The position numbers and the translations under genes are program-made. From the NCBI GenBank assembly GCA_020048795.1, contig JAIFMA010000029.1, positions 1-12,731 of the forward strand: DNA of 12,731 bases. The letters are read 5' to 3'. Source of the stretch: Rhodoferax sp. Its GTDB lineage: Bacteria > Pseudomonadota > Gammaproteobacteria > Burkholderiales > Burkholderiaceae_C. Positions 10,203-12,731 of the stretch are shown here, one piece after another (position 1 is the first letter of the stretch; each line of letters starts with the position of its first letter). The notes under the pieces are model-generated. The model had not been told where the DNA came from and searched no databases. It saw only the letters and a program-made list of their open reading frames with translations.

Positions 10203-12731
10203 TCATTTGGTCGATGGTGTCACCTTGAACCAAGCCGCATACATGGCCGGCAGCGCCAGCAGCGTCAGCACCGTCGCCACAACCAAGCCACCCATGATGG
10301 CCACCGCCATCGGGCCCCAAAATACCGAACGCGACAAGGGAATCATCGCCAGCACGGCGGCAGCGGCGGTCAGCACAATCGGGCGCAAACGGCGCACCGC
10401 AGACTCCACAATCGCCTCCCAGGCCGGCACACCTCGGGCCCGATCCTGCTCGATCTGGTCGATCAGGATCACTGAATTGCGCTGAATCATGCCCATCAGC
10501 GCAATCACCCCGAGCAGCGCCACAAAGCCAAACGGCCGGTTCAGCAACAGCAGCGCCCCGGCCACCCCTGCAATGCCCAGCGGCCCGGTCAGAAACACCA
10601 GCATGGCGCGGCTAAAACTGTGCAACTGCAACATCAGCAATGTGAAGGTGATGAACAACATGACCGGAATGCCCACCACAATCGACGAAGAACCCTTGGA
10701 GCTCTCGGCCACGGCGCCGGCCACCTCAATGCGGTACTCGCCCTGCCCGGCTTTGGCCCATTTGGCCTCCAGTGCCTGTAGCTGCGGCATCAGCGCGTTG
10801 GTGACCGTGGCACCTTGCAGGCCTTCGGCAATGTCGCTTTGGACGGTGATGGCGTAGTCGCGCCCCTCGCGCCACATCACACCCGGCTCCCAGGTGAACA
10901 CCGGCTTGGCGATTTGCGTCAAGGGAATCGATTTGCCCGAGGCCGTGGGCAAATAGGCATTGGCAATGTCGGTGATGGCGTTGCGCTCATCCAGCGGCTG
11001 GCGCAACACGATGTCGATCAGCTTGTCGCCGTCACGAAACTGCCCCACGTTGGTCCCGCTCAAAATGGTTTTGGCAGCCTGGGCAATCGACTGGCTGCTC
11101 ACGCCCAGCGCACGTGCCTTGGTCTGGTCCACCTCCAGGCGCATGACCTTGACCGATTCGTTCCAGTTGTCATTCACGCCGCGCGTGTCAGCGCTTTGGC
11201 GCATCACCGCCTTGACCTCATCAGCGCGCTCGCGCAGCCCCTGTGGGTCCAGCCCGATGACCCGAAACTGCACCGGATAAGGCACCGGCGGGCCGTTGGC
11301 CAGCAGCTTGACACGGCCACGCACCTCCGGAAACTCCTGTGCCAGCAGCGCCGGCAGTTTGACCCGTATGGCTTCACGCGTGGGCAGGTCTTTGGGCACC
11401 ACAATCAGTTGCGATACATTGGTTTGCGGAAAAATCTGGTCTAACGGCAGGTAAAACCGCGGCACACCCGAGCCCACCCATTGCGTCACCGAAACGACAC
11501 CGGGCTCAGCCAGCAAACGCGCCTCAACCCGCTTGGCCACTGCTTCGGTGTTGGCAAACGCTGTGCCTTCAGGTGACCACAGATCGACTGTGATTTCTGG
11601 GCGGCTCGAATCCGGAAAAAATTGTTGCTGAACCCGGCCCATCCCGACCAGGCCCAAACCAAACAGGGCCAGTGTCACGCCAATGGTGATCCAACGGTGG
11701 CGGACACAAGCGTTGACCGCACGGCGAAACCAGGTGTAAAACGGGGTGTCGTACATGTCATGGGCGTGTTCACCCTGGGCAGGGGCACTGTCCTCCTGGC
11801 GCGCCAGCACATGCGGCGGTGTCTTGAGCAGGCGCACCCCCAGATACGGTACAAAATAGACCGACACAATCCAGCTCAGGCACAGCGCAATCACCGTCAC
11901 GGCAAAAATGGCAAAGGTGTATTCACCCGTCGTTGACCGCGCAATGCCAATGGGCAAAAAGCCGGCCGCCGTGATCAAGGTGCCGGTGAGCATGGGCATG
12001 GCGGTAATCTCGTAGGCAAAGGTGGCGGCACGCACCTTGTCATAACCCTCTTCCATCTTGCGTACCATCATTTCTACGGCAATGATGGCATCGTCCACCA
12101 GCAAGCCCAAGGCAATGATGAGTGAGCCCAGCGAGATCTTGTGCAGCCCGATGCCCCAGTAATTCATGGCCAGAAAAGTCATGGCCAGCACCATCGGGAT
12201 GGTGATGCCCACCACCAGCCCCGGGCGAATATCCAGCGTCCAGCGTCTCAACCAGGGGTTCACACCGGGGCGCTTGTGTAACCCCAGGCTGATAAAACTG
12301 ACTGCCAGCACAATCGCCACGGCCTCGATCAGCACGCTGATAAATTCGTTGACCGATTTGGCCACTGAGGTCGGTTGGTCCTGAATTTGCCCCAATGTCA
12401 CGCCCACCGGCAAGGTTTTTTCGATGCGCAGGGTGGCCGCCTTGAGCGATTTGCCCAGGGCAATGATGTCACCCCCCTTGGTCATTGAGACACCCAGTGC
12501 AATTACTTCGTTGCCCTGGAAATGCACCTTGACGGTGGGCGGATCCACATAACCGCGTTTGATGACGGCAATGTCTCCCAGGCGCAGTTGATGGCCGGAG
12601 CCAGCCCGGATCGGCATCGCGGCCAGATCTTCCAGCGCCTGAAATTGCCCCGCCACACGCACCTGCACCATGTCCAGTGGCGTTTGCACCGCGCCGGCTG
12701 ACTCCACGGCGTTCTGCTGTCCCAACTGGGC
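10203..12731 (-). CDS. RND-type (HAE1/AcrB-like) efflux permease, N-terminally cut by the window edge
   Basis: 842 residues are visible; about the first 180-200 of a ~1030-residue permease lie beyond the right edge. It is the inner-membrane, proton-driven pump of a tripartite system. The fragment begins in the first periplasmic porter loop (QQNAVESAGAVQTPLD). A TM helix at ~130-150 is followed by a cytoplasmic loop (HKRPGVNPWLRRW). TM4 holds the paired Asp GLLVDDAIIAVE (213-214), counterpart of AcrB Asp407/408. The second large periplasmic loop spans ~375-680, and the final TM bundle ~685-835. In TM10 GMIQRNSVILID places Arg (751) where AcrB has Lys940; RRLRPIVLT keeps the TM11-side Arg. The gene ends PSTK. 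Adaptor and outer-membrane genes would be expected upstream, outside the window. The substrate is unknown; a TriC-like clade is possible. Confidence 0.93.
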   Translation of the reverse strand, partial: AQLGQQNAVESAGAVQTPLDMVQVRVAGQFQALEDLAAMPIRAGSGHQLRLGDIAVIKRGYVDPPTVKVHFQGNEVIALGVSMTKGGDIIALGKSLKAATLRIEKTLPVGVTLGQIQDQPTSVAKSVNEFISVLIEAVAIVLAVSFISLGLHKRPGVNPWLRRWTLDIRPGLVVGITIPMVLAMTFLAMNYWGIGLHKISLGSLIIALGLLVDDAIIAVEMMVRKMEEGYDKVRAATFAYEITAMPMLTGTLITAAGFLPIGIARSTTGEYTFAIFAVTVIALCLSWIVSVYFVPYLGVRLLKTPPHVLARQEDSAPAQGEHAHDMYDTPFYTWFRRAVNACVRHRWITIGVTLALFGLGLVGMGRVQQQFFPDSSRPEITVDLWSPEGTAFANTEAVAKRVEARLLAEPGVVSVTQWVGSGVPRFYLPLDQIFPQTNVSQLIVVPKDLPTREAIRVKLPALLAQEFPEVRGRVKLLANGPPVPYPVQFRVIGLDPQGLRERADEVKAVMRQSADTRGVNDNWNESVKVMRLEVDQTKARALGVSSQSIAQAAKTILSGTNVGQFRDGDKLIDIVLRQPLDERNAITDIANAYLPTASGKSIPLTQIAKPVFTWEPGVMWREGRDYAITVQSDIAEGLQGATVTNALMPQLQALEAKWAKAGQGEYRIEVAGAVAESSKGSSSIVVGIPVMLFITFTLLMLQLHSFSRAMLVFLTGPLGIAGVAGALLLLNRPFGFVALLGVIALMGMIQRNSVILIDQIEQDRARGVPAWEAIVESAVRRLRPIVLTAAAAVLAMIPLSRSVFWGPMAVAIMGGLVVATVLTLLALPAMYAAWFKVTPSTK

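Noticed and set aside
1..12731. CRISPR array, insertion sequence with intact transposase, rRNA or riboswitch
   Set aside because: No regularly spaced repeats, transposase motifs or known riboswitch cores were seen on either strand.

Overview
The window reads as chromosomal DNA of a betaproteobacterium, probably Comamonadaceae (Rhodoferax/Polaromonas/Acidovorax-like). This is inferred from moderately high GC coding sequence, a short single-stranded-DNA-binding protein of a type I associate with that group, an EWETF-tailed chemoreceptor and family-typical intergenic repeats. All clear genes except one lie on the minus strand, so transcription runs mainly right to left.

Left part (1-2890): the first 71 codons of a membrane-anchored sensor protein run off the left edge. 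Just upstream of it is a decayed GGDEF (diguanylate cyclase) C-terminal fragment, then roughly 370 bases without a gene. A complete 583-residue methyl-accepting chemotaxis protein follows. It is bracketed by two direct copies of a ~50-bp repeat with a 25-bp identical core. A second dispersed repeat family is present at 228-266 and 871-909.

Centre (2866-8574): a five-gene minus-strand operon with every junction overlapping. In transcription order it encodes an 861-residue TPR-like protein, a 100-residue J-like protein whose HPD motif reads PPD, a divergent GrpE-like exchange factor, a complete DnaK/HscC-type Hsp70, and a 99-residue zinc-ribbon protein whose stop codon lies in the dispersed repeat. 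Together they look like a dedicated accessory Hsp70 machine: Hsp70 with its own J-like partner and exchange factor, plus two probable client or adaptor proteins.

Upstream of the operon (8575-9034): about 290 bases with no convincing gene, then a compact minus-strand RNA element. It has an extended -10 promoter, an exposed anti-Shine-Dalgarno tract, and a strong intrinsic terminator. This resembles the betaproteobacterial toxic small RNA / cuckoo-RNA type. A 19-codon ORF with a good ribosome binding site overlaps its 5' part.

Right part (9035-12731): an unrecognised 135-residue plus-strand gene faces a short SSB-like gene. Next come a phased 10-bp tandem repeat, an intrinsic terminator, and a tRNA-Leu(UAG). 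The window ends with most of an RND (HAE1-type) efflux permease whose N-terminus lies beyond the right edge.
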